Source: Martelella endophytica (GTDB lineage: Bacteria; Pseudomonadota; Alphaproteobacteria; Rhizobiales; Rhizobiaceae). Taken from it: a stretch of 64,000 nucleotides of DNA. A model generated the notes under the pieces. That model ran no database searches and had not been told where the DNA came from. It saw only the letters and a program-made list of their open reading frames with translations. This document shows positions 54,345 to 63,444 of this stretch, piece by piece. The DNA lies in the NCBI RefSeq assembly GCF_000960975.1, contig NZ_CP010803.1, positions 843,501 to 907,500 of the forward strand, read 5' to 3'. Within the stretch, counting starts at the first letter, position 1. Each line of letters opens with the position of its first letter. The position numbers and the translations under genes are program-made.

Positions 54345-56792
54345 TCACTCCGCCGGCTCGGGATGACCGACCACGGCCATCGGCTTGAACTCATGCTTGT
54401 CCTTGCCGGAGACGCGTTCCGACCACGGGTCGACCTGGGCGTATTTCTGGCTCTCGACGAAGCGGTCGAAATAGGCCTTGCGCTTTTCGGCATCGTCCAT
54501 GATCTGGGCGCGGACTTCGTCATAGCCGATGCGTTTCGCCCATTTGTAGATGCGCTCCAGATAGCGCGCCTGTTCGCGGTACATCTGGGTGAGCGCCACG
54601 ATATGCTCCAGCGCCTCGTCCTCGGTTTTCACCATGCCGAGCACCTCGGTGCCCCGGATTTCGAGACCGGCAGCACCCGCGAAATGGATTTCGAAGCCGG
54701 AATCGACGCAGATCACGCCGATATCCTTGCAGGTTGCCTCCGCGCAGTTGCGCGGACAGCCGGAAACGGCGAGCTTGAGTTTGGCCGGCGTCCACGAGCC
54801 CCACATGAATTTCTCGAGCCTTATGCCAAGGCCGGTCGAATCCTGCGTTCCGAAGCGGCACCAGTCGCTGCCGACGCAGGTCTTCACCGTGCGCAGGCCC
54901 TTGGCATAGGCCTGGCCGGAAACGAAGCCCGCCTTGCCGAGATCGGCCCAGACCGCCGGCAGGTCCTCCTTTTTCACGCCCAGCATGTCTATGCGCTGGC
55001 CGCCGGTGCATTTGACGGTCGGGATTTCGTATTTGTCGACGACGTCGGCAATCGCGCGCAATTCCTTCGACGAGGTGACGCCGCCCCACATGCGCGGCAC
55101 CACCGAATAGGTGCCGTCCTTCTGGATATTGGCGTGGACGCGCTCGTTGATGAAGCGCGACTGATAGTCATCGGCGTATTCGCCCGGCCAGTCGCAGACG
55201 AGATAGTAGTTCAGCGCCGGCCGGCACTTGGCGCAGCCGCAGGAGGTTTTCCATTCGAGCTCCTGCATGACGGCGGGAATGGTCTTCAGCCCCTTGGCGC
55301 GGATCAGGCGGCGCACGTCGTCATGGCCAAGATCGATGCAACCGCAAACCGGCTGGACGGCCGCGGGGTTATAGGCATCCCCCAGCGTCAGCGCCATCAG
55401 CTGTTCGACGAGCCCGGTGCAGGTGCCGCACGACGCCGAGGCCTTCGTGTGGGCGCGGACATCATCGAGCGAGGTCAGGCCCTTGTCCTTGATCGCGGTT
55501 ACGATCTTGCCCTTGCAGATGCCGTTGCAGCCGCAAATTTCCGCGTCATCGGGAAGCGCTGCCACGGCGGCAGCCGGATCGGCGGTGGCGCCGCCCTGAT
55601 AGGCCTGACCGTAGATCAGCGTCTCGCGCATTTCGGAAACGTCCGTCCCGCGCTTCAGCATGTCGAAATACCAGGCGCCATCGGCGGTGTCGCCATAAAG
55701 CACGGCGCCGATCACGCGGTTATCCTGCAGGATCACGCGCTTGTAGACGCCGCGGGTCGCATCGCGCAGCACCACTTCCTCTCGGTCCGGCCCCTCGGCG
55801 AAATCGCCGGCGGAAAACAGCTTGATGCCGGTGACCTTCAGCTTGGTGTTGACATGCGAGCCCTTGTATTCCGCCGCACCGCCGGCAAGCCGGTCGGCAA
55901 GCACGCCCGCACTTTCATAAAGCGGCGCGACGAGACCGTAGCAGGTGCCGCGATGCTCGGCGCATTCGCCGAGCGCGAAGATCGAAGGATCGGAGGTCGC
56001 CATGCCGTCATCGACGACGATGCCGCGATTGACCTCAAGTCCGGCATCCTTGGCAAGCCCTGCCGCCGGGCGGATGCCGACCGCCATCACCACCATGTCG
56101 GCGGAGATGATGCGGCCGTCCTCCAGTTCGACGCCCTCGACCCTGCCCTCTCCAAGGATTTTCTTGGTGTTGGCCTTGGTGATGATCTCGATGCCGCGAT
56201 CGTCGAGCGCCTTTTCCAGGAGATAGGCCGCTGCCGGATCGAGCTGGCGCTCCATGATCGTATCCATCAGGTGCAGCACGGTGACGCTCATGCCGCGTTG
56301 CTTCAGCCCGTAGGCCGCCTCAAGCCCCAGTAACCCGCCACCGATGACGACCGCATGGCCCTGCCCCGCGGCAATTTTCAGCATCTTCTCGACATCGTCG
56401 AGATCGCGATAGGCGAGCACGCCGGGCAGATCATGCCCGGACACCGGGATAATGAAGGGCGAGGACCCGGTGGCGATCACCAGCCGGTCATAGGAGGCCG
56501 TGACGCCATTTTCGGCGGTGACGGTCTTTGCTTCCCGGTCGATCTCCGCGACCTTTGCGCCGCGATGCAGAGTCACGCCGTTCACCTCATACCAGTCATC
56601 GCCATGGATGATGATGTCTTCATAGGTCTTTTCGCCCGAAAGCACCGGCGACAGCATGATGCGGTCGTAATTCACCCGCGGTTCGGCGTTGAAGATGGTG
56701 ACATCATAGAGGCCGGAGGCGCGCTCGAACAGGTCTTCGAGCATGCGGCCGGGGGCCATGCCGTTTCCGATGATGACGAGTTTCTGGGCCAT
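54345..56792 (-). CDS. nirB: Nitrite reductase large subunit NirB
   Basis: An 815-residue enzyme that reduces nitrite to ammonia with NADH. Residues about 1-300 bind FAD and NAD (VIIGNGMAPGRM, AVVIGGGLLGLEAAYGL). The BFD-like [2Fe-2S] region carries CGCNGICKG and CGTCTG at about 415-450, and CGCAKCRP follows near 510. The siroheme/[4Fe-4S] half contains CTGGQRIDMLGVKKEDLP, the cysteines of KTCVGSDWCRFG and the pair in VSGCPRNCAEATC. It lies 5 bases after the ATPase gene of the nitrate transporter. Confidence 0.96.
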   Translation of the reverse strand: MAQKLVIIGNGMAPGRMLEDLFERASGLYDVTIFNAEPRVNYDRIMLSPVLSGEKTYEDIIIHGDDWYEVNGVTLHRGAKVAEIDREAKTVTAENGVTASYDRLVIATGSSPFIIPVSGHDLPGVLAYRDLDDVEKMLKIAAGQGHAVVIGGGLLGLEAAYGLKQRGMSVTVLHLMDTIMERQLDPAAAYLLEKALDDRGIEIITKANTKKILGEGRVEGVELEDGRIISADMVVMAVGIRPAAGLAKDAGLEVNRGIVVDDGMATSDPSIFALGECAEHRGTCYGLVAPLYESAGVLADRLAGGAAEYKGSHVNTKLKVTGIKLFSAGDFAEGPDREEVVLRDATRGVYKRVILQDNRVIGAVLYGDTADGAWYFDMLKRGTDVSEMRETLIYGQAYQGGATADPAAAVAALPDDAEICGCNGICKGKIVTAIKDKGLTSLDDVRAHTKASASCGTCTGLVEQLMALTLGDAYNPAAVQPVCGCIDLGHDDVRRLIRAKGLKTIPAVMQELEWKTSCGCAKCRPALNYYLVCDWPGEYADDYQSRFINERVHANIQKDGTYSVVPRMWGGVTSSKELRAIADVVDKYEIPTVKCTGGQRIDMLGVKKEDLPAVWADLGKAGFVSGQAYAKGLRTVKTCVGSDWCRFGTQDSTGLGIRLEKFMWGSWTPAKLKLAVSGCPRNCAEATCKDIGVICVDSGFEIHFAGAAGLEIRGTEVLGMVKTEDEALEHIVALTQMYREQARYLERIYKWAKRIGYDEVRAQIMDDAEKRKAYFDRFVESQKYAQVDPWSERVSGKDKHEFKPMAVVGHPEPAE

Positions 56793-56797
56793 GATAT

Positions 56798-58561
56798 CTA
56801 CTCCGCTGCGACGCGTTTGTTGCAGGTCTGCCGGCTGATGCGCTGATCGCGCTTCTGCCTGATGGCGGCGAGCTGTTCCTCGGCGGGCGAGGCGCCGCCT
56901 TCATAGGCTTCGAGAAACTCCAGTAATTCCTCGCGGTAGGCGTAATAATCCGGATGGTCGAGCAGCGCCTTCCGAGAACGCGGGCGTGGCAGGTCGACCT
57001 CCATGATGTTGCCGATGCGGGCATTCGGCCCGTTCGACATCATCACCACCCGGTCGGCGAGCAGAATGGCCTCATCGACGTCATGGGTGACGCAAATGGC
57101 CGTGACCTTGGTGCGCGACCAGACTTCCATCAGCACCTCCTGCAGCTCCCAGCGCGTCAGGCTGTCGAGCATGCCGAAGGGTTCATCGAGCAGTAAGAGC
57201 TTCGGCGACAGCGCGAAGGCGCGGGCAATGCCGACGCGCTGCTTCATGCCGTTCGACATGTCGGCCGCCGGCCCGTGCATGGCATCGCCAAGGCCGACGC
57301 GCTCGAGATAATATTCGACGATATCGCGGCGTTCGGCGGGGCTTGCCTTCGGATAGACCCGGTCAACGCCGAGGGCGACGTTCTCGCGCGCCGTTAGCCA
57401 TGGCATCAGCGAGGGGGCCTGAAACACCACGGCGCGATCCGGCCCGGCGCCGGAAATCTCGCGGCCATCGAGAATGATGCCCCCGGCATTGATCGGGTTC
57501 AGCCCCGCCGCCATGGAAAGCACCGTCGATTTTCCGCAGCCGGAATGGCCGATCACGGAAATGAACTCGCCCTTCTTCATCTTCAGGTCGAAGCCGTCGA
57601 CGACCGTCAGCGGGCCTTTCGGCGTCGGATAGATCTTGGTGACGTTGGAAAACTCGACATAGCCGCTCTCAATCGGCGACTGGGCCTTCTCGCGATAGGC
57701 GGCGGGCAGAGGCTTCGAGGTCGACTTGATCGAAATCGGGACGACATTGGGAAGCGCTTCGACACGGCTTGTTTCCGGTTTGGCGCTGAGGCCGACATCC
57801 ATCAGATATTCGGTGATCGACGCGCGCAGGCGGATGAAATCGGGGTCGGAATTCATCGCTGCGCGCTCGCGCGGCCGGGCGATATTCACATCAAAGGACG
57901 GGCCGAAGGTGGCGTTGGGACCGGGGGTCAGCGGCACGATCCGATCCGCCAGAAGAATGGCCTCATCAACATCATTGGTGACGAGAATGATGGTCTTCTT
58001 CTCCTTTTGCGAGATATCGGCCAGCTCGTCCTGCAGCTTGGCGCGGGTCAGCGCATCGAGCGCCGAAAGCGGCTCGTCGAGCAGCAGCAGGTCCGGCTGC
58101 ATGGCAAGCGCGCGGGCGACCGAAACGCGCTGGCGCATGCCGCCTGACAATTCCGACGGCTTGCGGTCGCGGGCGTGTTTCAGGCCAACCATCGCCACAT
58201 ACCAGTCGACGAGTGCGACCCGCTCCTTTGCCGGCTTGTGCTGATGCACGGCGTCGACGGCAAGCCGCACATTGGCTTCCACCGAAAGCCAGGGCATCAG
58301 CGCATAGTTCTGGAACACAATGCCGCGTTTCGGTGACGGGCCTTCGACCGGTGCGCCGCGAAACAGGATTTCGCCGCTATCCGGCCTTTCGAGACCGGCG
58401 AGCATCGACATCAGCGTCGTCTTGCCAGCGCCGGAAAAGCCGAGGATCGCGATAAACTCGCCTTCCTGCACATCGAGCGAGATATCGGAGAGCACCGGGT
58501 TACGCTTGACGCCTTCGCCAAAGCCTTTTTCGACGTTTCTGAGCTGAAGAATTGTGTTCAT
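56798..58561 (-). CDS. Nitrate ABC transporter ATPase with two fused nucleotide-binding domains
   Basis: A 587-residue fusion of two NrtD/TauB-type ATPase domains, about 1-240 and 310-555, with no substrate-binding tail. NBD1 has Walker [10 protein letters not shown] and signature [14 protein letters not shown], but the switch His is Asn (LVTNDVDEA). NBD2 has Walker [10 protein letters not shown], a divergent signature [14 protein letters not shown] and an intact His (CVTHDVDEA). One ATP site would therefore be degenerate and the other normal. The ATG at 58561 follows GGAGGG. It lies between nrtB and nirB. Confidence 0.93.
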   Translation of the reverse strand: MNTILQLRNVEKGFGEGVKRNPVLSDISLDVQEGEFIAILGFSGAGKTTLMSMLAGLERPDSGEILFRGAPVEGPSPKRGIVFQNYALMPWLSVEANVRLAVDAVHQHKPAKERVALVDWYVAMVGLKHARDRKPSELSGGMRQRVSVARALAMQPDLLLLDEPLSALDALTRAKLQDELADISQKEKKTIILVTNDVDEAILLADRIVPLTPGPNATFGPSFDVNIARPRERAAMNSDPDFIRLRASITEYLMDVGLSAKPETSRVEALPNVVPISIKSTSKPLPAAYREKAQSPIESGYVEFSNVTKIYPTPKGPLTVVDGFDLKMKKGEFISVIGHSGCGKSTVLSMAAGLNPINAGGIILDGREISGAGPDRAVVFQAPSLMPWLTARENVALGVDRVYPKASPAERRDIVEYYLERVGLGDAMHGPAADMSNGMKQRVGIARAFALSPKLLLLDEPFGMLDSLTRWELQEVLMEVWSRTKVTAICVTHDVDEAILLADRVVMMSNGPNARIGNIMEVDLPRPRSRKALLDHPDYYAYREELLEFLEAYEGGASPAEEQLAAIRQKRDQRISRQTCNKRVAAE

Positions 58562-58571
58562 CACGCCCTCC

Positions 58572-59648
58572 TTACCGGTTCGCCGAATAGGTGAAGGCGG
58601 TCTGCAGCGCGAACATCACCCGGTCGAGGAAAAAGCCGATCAGGCCAATGGTGATCACCGCGACCATAATGCGGGCGAGCGAATCCGAGGAACCGTTCTG
58701 AAACTCGTCCCAGACGAACTTGCCGAGACCGGGGTTCTGCGCCAGCATTTCCGCGGCAATCAGCACCATCCAGCCAACACCGAGGGACAACCGCATGCCG
58801 GTGAAGATCAGCGGCAGCGAGGACGGCAGCACCAGCTTGCGGATCGTCGTCCAGGTGGAAAGCTGCAGCACCTTGCCGACATTGACGAGATCGCGTTCAA
58901 TCGATGCGACGCCGAGCGCCGTGTTGATGATCGTCGGCCAGATGGAACAGAGCGTCACAGTGACGGCGGAAATCACCATGGATTTCGGCAGGAGGTCGCT
59001 CGGGTTCTGGTAAAGCGCGGCGACCACCATGGTCACGATCGGCAGCCAGGCGAGCGGCGAAACCGGCTTGAACAGCTGGATCAGCGGATTGATCGCACCC
59101 TCGAAGGTCTTCGATAGCCCGCAGGCGATGCCGACGGGAACGGCGATCGCCGTGCCGATGAAAAAGCCGAGCGCGACCGTCATCAGCGAGGTCCAGATCT
59201 GGTCCAGATAGGTCGGTTTGCCGGTATAGGGCCGCACTTTCACGCGGTCGGCATAGCCCTCGGCAATCAGCATCTGGTTGCGCTCGTCCTGGCGGGCGTA
59301 GAATTCCTCGGCCTTCTGCCGCTCGGCGAAATGATCGTCCGTCAGCACCTCGGCCTGATGGAACACCGCCGCGGGGCCAGGGATGGCGCCGAGCGAGGTC
59401 TCGACCTTCGGCGCGAAATAAGCCCAGGCCGCGAGGAAGGCGAGGATGCCCACAAGCGGAACCAGCAGCATCTGCTTCAGATCCGCCCATTGTTCCGACG
59501 GCGTGTCGCCGGCGGCAAGCTTCAGCAGCGGCACGACGAAGCCGAGGCCGAAGGGGCCGAGCACTTTGCCGGCCCGGTTGATCCGGGCGATGCGCCGTTC
59601 ACGCCGCACCGCAATCTCGGGATCGATCATGTCTGTCGCGATCGTCAT
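58572..59648 (-). CDS. nrtB: Nitrate ABC transporter permease NrtB
   Basis: A 358-residue permease of the nitrate/taurine family. An extended N-terminus (about residues 1-145) precedes the typical membrane core with [38 protein letters not shown] and [20 protein letters not shown]. It is longer than cyanobacterial NrtB because of this N-terminal section, which has one or two helices and a soluble segment. It lies 33 bases after nrtA and would dimerise to form the channel. Confidence 0.94.
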   Translation of the reverse strand: MTIATDMIDPEIAVRRERRIARINRAGKVLGPFGLGFVVPLLKLAAGDTPSEQWADLKQMLLVPLVGILAFLAAWAYFAPKVETSLGAIPGPAAVFHQAEVLTDDHFAERQKAEEFYARQDERNQMLIAEGYADRVKVRPYTGKPTYLDQIWTSLMTVALGFFIGTAIAVPVGIACGLSKTFEGAINPLIQLFKPVSPLAWLPIVTMVVAALYQNPSDLLPKSMVISAVTVTLCSIWPTIINTALGVASIERDLVNVGKVLQLSTWTTIRKLVLPSSLPLIFTGMRLSLGVGWMVLIAAEMLAQNPGLGKFVWDEFQNGSSDSLARIMVAVITIGLIGFFLDRVMFALQTAFTYSANR

Positions 59649-59681
59649 GATGTCTCTGCTTTCCGTTGGTTTCAGCGGTGC

Positions 59682-61055
59682 TCAGCGGCCGGCGATCTTG
59701 TTGCCGTCGACGATCTCGTCGCCCTTCAGGCCGATCGGGAAGCTGTCGAGATAGGCGTTCGGATGGCGACCGTCATAGGTGACGCCGTCGATGAATTCGC
59801 TGGTTGCGGGCTTGTAGCCGTCGGTGCTGAAGGGGAAGTCGGCCTCCCCGGCATGGCCCTCGTCGATCAGCTGGCGGGCCGCTTCCAGATAGAGTTCCGG
59901 CAGATAGACCGAGCGGGCGACATCGTCATACCAGCCGTCTTCCTTGGGCTCGGCGATCTGACCCCAGCGGCGCATCTGGGTGAGGTACCAGACGGCGTCG
60001 GAATAATAGGGATAGGTGGCATAGTGGCGGAAGAAGACATTGAAGTCTGCGGCCGGGCGCTTGTCGCCCTTCTCATATTCGAAGGTGCCGGTCATCGAAT
60101 TGGCGATCACCTCGGCATCGGCCCCGACATATTCCGGCCGCGACAGGATTTCGACCGCTTCCTCGCGATTGGCGTTGTTGTTTTCATCGAGCCACATGGC
60201 GGCCCGGATCAGGGCCTTGGTGAGCCCAAGCGTGGTCTGCGGGTATTTCTCGGTGAACTCCTTCGTCAGGCCGAAGACCTTTTCCGGGTTGTTCTTCCAG
60301 ATATCGTAATCGGTGACCACCGGCACGCCGATGCCTTTGAACACGGCCGCCTGGTTCCACGGCTCGCCGACGCAATAGCCATCGATGGTTCCCGCTTCCA
60401 TCGTCGCCGGCATCTGCGGCGGCGGGGTGACGGAAAGCAGCGCATCGGCCTGGATCTGGCCGGAGACATCGCTCGGCGAATAATAGCCGGGATTGATGCC
60501 GCCAGCAGCAAGCCAGTAGCGCAGCTCGTAATTATGGGTGGAGACCGGGAAGACCATGCCCATCTTGAACGGCTTGCCCTCGGCCCGGTAGGCCTCGACC
60601 ACCGGCTTCAGCGCATCGGCCTTGATTGGATGTTCCGGCTTGCCATCGGGACCTGCAGGAATATTCTCCTTCATCTGGTCCCAGACCGCATTGGAAACCG
60701 TGATCGCATTGCCGTTCAGATCCATCGAGAACGGCGTGACGATATCCGCCTTGGTGCCATAACCGATAGTCGCCGCCAGCGGCTGGCCGGCCAGCATATG
60801 CGCGCCGTCGAGCTCCCCGGTGATCACCCGGTCGAGCAGCACCTTCCAGTTCGCCTGCGCCTCGAGCGTCACGTAGAGGCCCTCATCCTCGAAGAAATGC
60901 ATCTCCTTGGCGATCGCCAGCGGCGCCATGTCCGTCAGCTTGATGAAGCCGATGGTGAGTTCGTCCTTTTCCGGAAACAGCATTTCGGCATGGGCGCCCG
61001 CGGCCGTGACGGCGAGCGAACAGAGCATGGTGACGGAGCAAAGGAAATGGCGCAT
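59682..61055 (-). CDS. nrtA: Nitrate-binding protein NrtA
   Basis: A 457-residue periplasmic nitrate/nitrite binding protein. The signal peptide is [20 protein letters not shown] with cleavage near AHAE; no lipobox is clear, although a Cys lies inside the signal. Family marks are [55 protein letters not shown] and [26 protein letters not shown] site precedes the start. The leader holds a NasT-type antitermination structure (61086-61173). Confidence 0.95.
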   Translation of the reverse strand: MRHFLCSVTMLCSLAVTAAGAHAEMLFPEKDELTIGFIKLTDMAPLAIAKEMHFFEDEGLYVTLEAQANWKVLLDRVITGELDGAHMLAGQPLAATIGYGTKADIVTPFSMDLNGNAITVSNAVWDQMKENIPAGPDGKPEHPIKADALKPVVEAYRAEGKPFKMGMVFPVSTHNYELRYWLAAGGINPGYYSPSDVSGQIQADALLSVTPPPQMPATMEAGTIDGYCVGEPWNQAAVFKGIGVPVVTDYDIWKNNPEKVFGLTKEFTEKYPQTTLGLTKALIRAAMWLDENNNANREEAVEILSRPEYVGADAEVIANSMTGTFEYEKGDKRPAADFNVFFRHYATYPYYSDAVWYLTQMRRWGQIAEPKEDGWYDDVARSVYLPELYLEAARQLIDEGHAGEADFPFSTDGYKPATSEFIDGVTYDGRHPNAYLDSFPIGLKGDEIVDGNKIAGR

Positions 61056-61085
61056 GGCGTCCTCCAGATGGATCGGGAATGTCGG

Positions 61086-61146
61086 AAAAACGAAAAAAGC
61101 CGCCTAACGGTCCTCGGGCCAGTTCTGGCTCGAATGCGTTGGCGGC
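61086..61146 (-). terminator. Leader terminator upstream of nrtA
   Basis: On the minus strand GCCGCCAACG (61146-61137) pairs with CGTTAGGCGGC (61109-61099) with one bulged base, closed further inside by TCGAGCCA/TGGCCCGA with one mismatch, and followed by TTTTTTCGTTTTT (61098-61086). It lies 31 bases before the nrtA start, so transcription would stop before the gene unless antiterminated. Confidence 0.8.
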
Positions 61147-61153
61147 GTTGCCT

Positions 61154-61173
61154 GGCACCCTCCATTGGGCGCC
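61154..61173 (-). ncRNA. Candidate ANTAR (NasT) target hairpin in nrtA leader
   Basis: The RNA GGCGCCC-AAUGGA-GGGUGCC forms a 7 bp stem (one G-U pair) with a six-base loop whose first base is A and fourth base is G, the pattern known for ANTAR target hairpins. It lies just upstream of the leader terminator. The second hexaloop of the canonical pair may be AGAACU within the terminator stem, which has the A at position 1 but not G at position 4. Confidence 0.65.
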
Positions 61174-61543
61174 GAATTCTTGAGACTTATGGAAACACAC
61201 TATGTCGCTTCAGACAAGCGGCATCAGCAGATTTTTGCATAAAAAATATCTTCAGCAGAATACTGCCTATATTTTATGCACTTGCATTCGAGAAGAGCAT
61301 ACTGAGGTCTCGGCTGATAAACCCCACCCTACCCATACCGGGTCATCCTCGGGTCAAGCCCGAGCATGATGCAGGTGGAGGGGTAGAATGGCCAGCAAGG
61401 AAACACGACAGATGGCTAAACCGGACAGCAGTGAGCTTGTCCCAAGGATCTAACCACAGTTCCGCACGAACGGCGTAGGCATTTCATAATAGACTGTATT
61501 CAAACAGACTTTTTATCCGACCAGCCTGTCGCATTGAGACGTG
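61174..61543. promoter_or_regulatory. nrtA upstream region
   Basis: This stretch between the leader hairpins and the end of nasS is locally AT-rich (61225-61300) and should contain the nrtA promoter reading leftwards. No convincing sigma-54 element was found. The two palindromic elements at 61344 and 61549 lie here or at its edge. No gene is visible. Confidence 0.4.
61344..61368. repeat. Intergenic palindromic element, copy 1
   Basis: CATCCTCGGG-TCAAG-CCCGAGCATG is an imperfect palindrome with one mismatch. Elements of this type (CTCGGG-TCAAG-CCCGAG core, often with GATGA flanks) are frequent between rhizobial genes. Confidence 0.55.
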
Positions 61544-61548
61544 CCTAG

Positions 61549-61571
61549 ATGCTCGGGGCAGGCCCGAGCAT
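61549..61571. repeat. Intergenic palindromic element, copy 2
   Basis: ATGCTCGGG-GCAGG-CCCGAGCAT is a perfect 9 bp inverted repeat, related to the element at 61344-61368. It lies 39 bases beyond the nasS stop and may also act as a bidirectional stop structure. Confidence 0.55.
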
Positions 61572-61609
61572 GAAGACGAAGTGTGGCGCGGGCTTTGTCA
61601 GCAGCGTGC

Positions 61610-62836
61610 TCAGATCGCCGCCCTCTGCTGTGCGATGTAGGCACCCACCTGATCGGGGTCGAATATCTGCCCGTCGAAAAAGCCATCCGGGCCGAGAATG
61701 AGGCCACCGGCGCTCGCCCCCACGGGCGTCGGCACCTTGAGCGCGCCTTCCACCTTCAGGCTTGCGCCCGGCAGCGGTGTATGCAGTGGCTGCAACGCCT
61801 TGCGATAAATATCCGGCCGATAGCTCATTTTCGCGATCGCGGCGTTTGCGGCCGAGTGATCGCAAAGCCCCCAGCGCACAAGCTGGCTGTAGAACCAGAG
61901 CGCATGGCTCTGCCAGGGGAAGGTCGCGGCCTTGGCGGAGGTCAGGAAGAAATCCTCGACCGCGCGGTCCGCCGTTTCGCTGATCGCGACCGTGCCGGAA
62001 AGCAGCGGCTGCAGCACCGCGGCATCGACATTGAGGTGATGCGGTTCGGAGAGGATTGCCGCCAGTTCGCCATGGTTTTCGGGCCTGGCCGACCATGCCG
62101 ACGCCCGGTAGAGGCTGCGCAGCAGCGCCGCCACGGTCTCCTCGTTTTGGACGGCAAAATCGGCCGGCAGGGCCAGCACCTTCTCCGGGCTGGACCGCCA
62201 GATCTTCGCCTTGACGGTGACGATCCGCGCCGCGCCGCGCCGCGCGGCAATCGTGTTCCACGGCTCGCCGGCGCAATAGCCATCGATCCGCCCGGCCTCG
62301 ATCGCGTCCGGCATGAAGGGCGGCGGCAGCACCACGATTTCGATGTCCCGATCGGGATCGATGCCGTTGGCCGCGAGCCAGTAGCGCAGTTCGAGATTGT
62401 GCCCGGAAAATACGTAGACAACGCCGAAGCGCAGCGGCGGCAGACCCTGTGTCTTTCTGGCCGCGATCACCCGCTTCAGCGCGGCGCCCGCCCTGGCGGG
62501 ATCGAGGTCGCTTTCATCGCCCTCCGCCTCCATCGCCGCGCCAAGGGCCGCCGACACCGTCACCGCATTGCCGCCAAGCCCGAGAGCAATTGGCGCCACC
62601 AGTTTCGGCGACAGCGGAAACAGGCCGAGATTGGCCGCGATCGGCATCGGCGCCAGCACATGAGCGGCCTGCAGGCTGCCGACGGCCAGCCGGTCGCGGA
62701 TCGCGCTCCACGAGGTTTCCCGCGTCAGGCGGACATTCAGTCCCTCCTCGACGAAAAAACCTTTCGCCTCGGCGGCCAGAACGATGGCGCTGTCGAGAAG
62801 CGGCACAAATCCGATTGAAAGGTCCTGCATCTTCAT
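61610..62836 (-). CDS. nasS: NasS, cytoplasmic nitrate/nitrite sensor (NrtA homologue)
   Basis: A 408-residue NrtA-like protein without signal peptide, starting MKMQDLSIGFVPLLDSAIVL. It shares the ligand-domain marks of NrtA (HVLAPMPIAANLGLF, LNGNAV-like [52 protein letters not shown]). In known NasST pairs, NasS binds NasT without nitrate and releases it when nitrate or nitrite is bound. The start overlaps the nasT stop by 4 bases, supporting coupled synthesis of the two partners. Confidence 0.93.
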   Translation of the reverse strand: MKMQDLSIGFVPLLDSAIVLAAEAKGFFVEEGLNVRLTRETSWSAIRDRLAVGSLQAAHVLAPMPIAANLGLFPLSPKLVAPIALGLGGNAVTVSAALGAAMEAEGDESDLDPARAGAALKRVIAARKTQGLPPLRFGVVYVFSGHNLELRYWLAANGIDPDRDIEIVVLPPPFMPDAIEAGRIDGYCAGEPWNTIAARRGAARIVTVKAKIWRSSPEKVLALPADFAVQNEETVAALLRSLYRASAWSARPENHGELAAILSEPHHLNVDAAVLQPLLSGTVAISETADRAVEDFFLTSAKAATFPWQSHALWFYSQLVRWGLCDHSAANAAIAKMSYRPDIYRKALQPLHTPLPGASLKVEGALKVPTPVGASAGGLILGPDGFFDGQIFDPDQVGAYIAQQRAAI

Positions 62837-63423
62837 CTCTCCAGCATCTCGAACGTCATAATCAGGCTCTGCGCCACATCGACAATCTTGCGGTTCTGAT
62901 CCATCGCCGTGCGCCGCAGCAGCGCATAGGCCTTTTCCTCGTCCATGCCGCGCGATTTCATCAGCAACGCCTTGGCACGGTCGACAACCTTGCGGTTTTC
63001 AAGCTGGCTCTTCGCCGCCTCCAGTTCCTGCGCCATGCGCGAAAACGCGTTGAAACGGGAAATCGCCATGTCGAGGATCGGCTTGACCCTTTCCTGTTTC
63101 AGCCCGTCGACGACATAGGCCGAAACCCCGGCCTCGACCGCCGCATGAATGGTTTCGGCATCGGAGCGATCGACGAACATCGCAATCGGCTTCTTCACCG
63201 ATCGCGACAGCACGAACAGGCTTTCGAGCATGTCTCTATTGGGGTTTTCGATGTCGATCACGATCACATCCGGCGACAGGCGCTCGATCGTCCGGGCGAC
63301 GCCGACCAGCTCCTCGACGACGGTGACATTATGGTGGCCGGCCTTGAGCAGCCCGTCCCTGATAATGGCGGCGCGGATCGCATTTTCATCGATGACAAGG
63401 ATCGCCAGATCACTGGTGTTCAT
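62833..63423 (-). CDS. nasT: NasT, ANTAR-domain antiterminator
   Basis: A 196-residue response-regulator-like protein. Residues about 1-125 are a receiver-type domain (LAILVIDENAIRAAIIRDGL, VIVIDIENPNRDML) and about 130-192 are the ANTAR RNA-binding domain (LENRKVVDRAKALLMKSRGM, DEEKAYALLRRTAMDQNRKI). It would bind paired hexaloop hairpins in leader RNA and prevent termination, and the nrtA leader carries a fitting hairpin. It lies 21 bases after the flavoprotein gene. Confidence 0.95.
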   Translation of the reverse strand: MNTSDLAILVIDENAIRAAIIRDGLLKAGHHNVTVVEELVGVARTIERLSPDVIVIDIENPNRDMLESLFVLSRSVKKPIAMFVDRSDAETIHAAVEAGVSAYVVDGLKQERVKPILDMAISRFNAFSRMAQELEAAKSQLENRKVVDRAKALLMKSRGMDEEKAYALLRRTAMDQNRKIVDVAQSLIMTFEMLER

Positions 63424-63444
63424 GAGACGGCTTCCGCAATAGGT

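Noticed and set aside
52538..54388. 616-residue open frame on the plus strand
   Set aside because: Antisense to cysG and nirD; no domain recognised.
54312..56333. 673-residue open frame on the plus strand
   Set aside because: Antisense to nirB, whose motifs and cofactor ligands are clear.
61151..61170. Sigma-54 promoter (TGGCAC followed by TTG)
   Set aside because: On the plus strand, so facing away from nrtA, and the GG to GC spacing is wrong; the bases are explained by the ANTAR hairpin.
61265..61290. Sigma-54-like GGCAG...TGC sequence on the minus strand before nrtA
   Set aside because: Spacing between the GG and GC pairs is 9 instead of 10 and the flanks do not fit.
59331..61478. 715-residue open frame on the plus strand
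   Set aside because: Antisense to nrtA and nrtB, rich in Arg, His, Asp and Gly, without any known family; a GC artefact.
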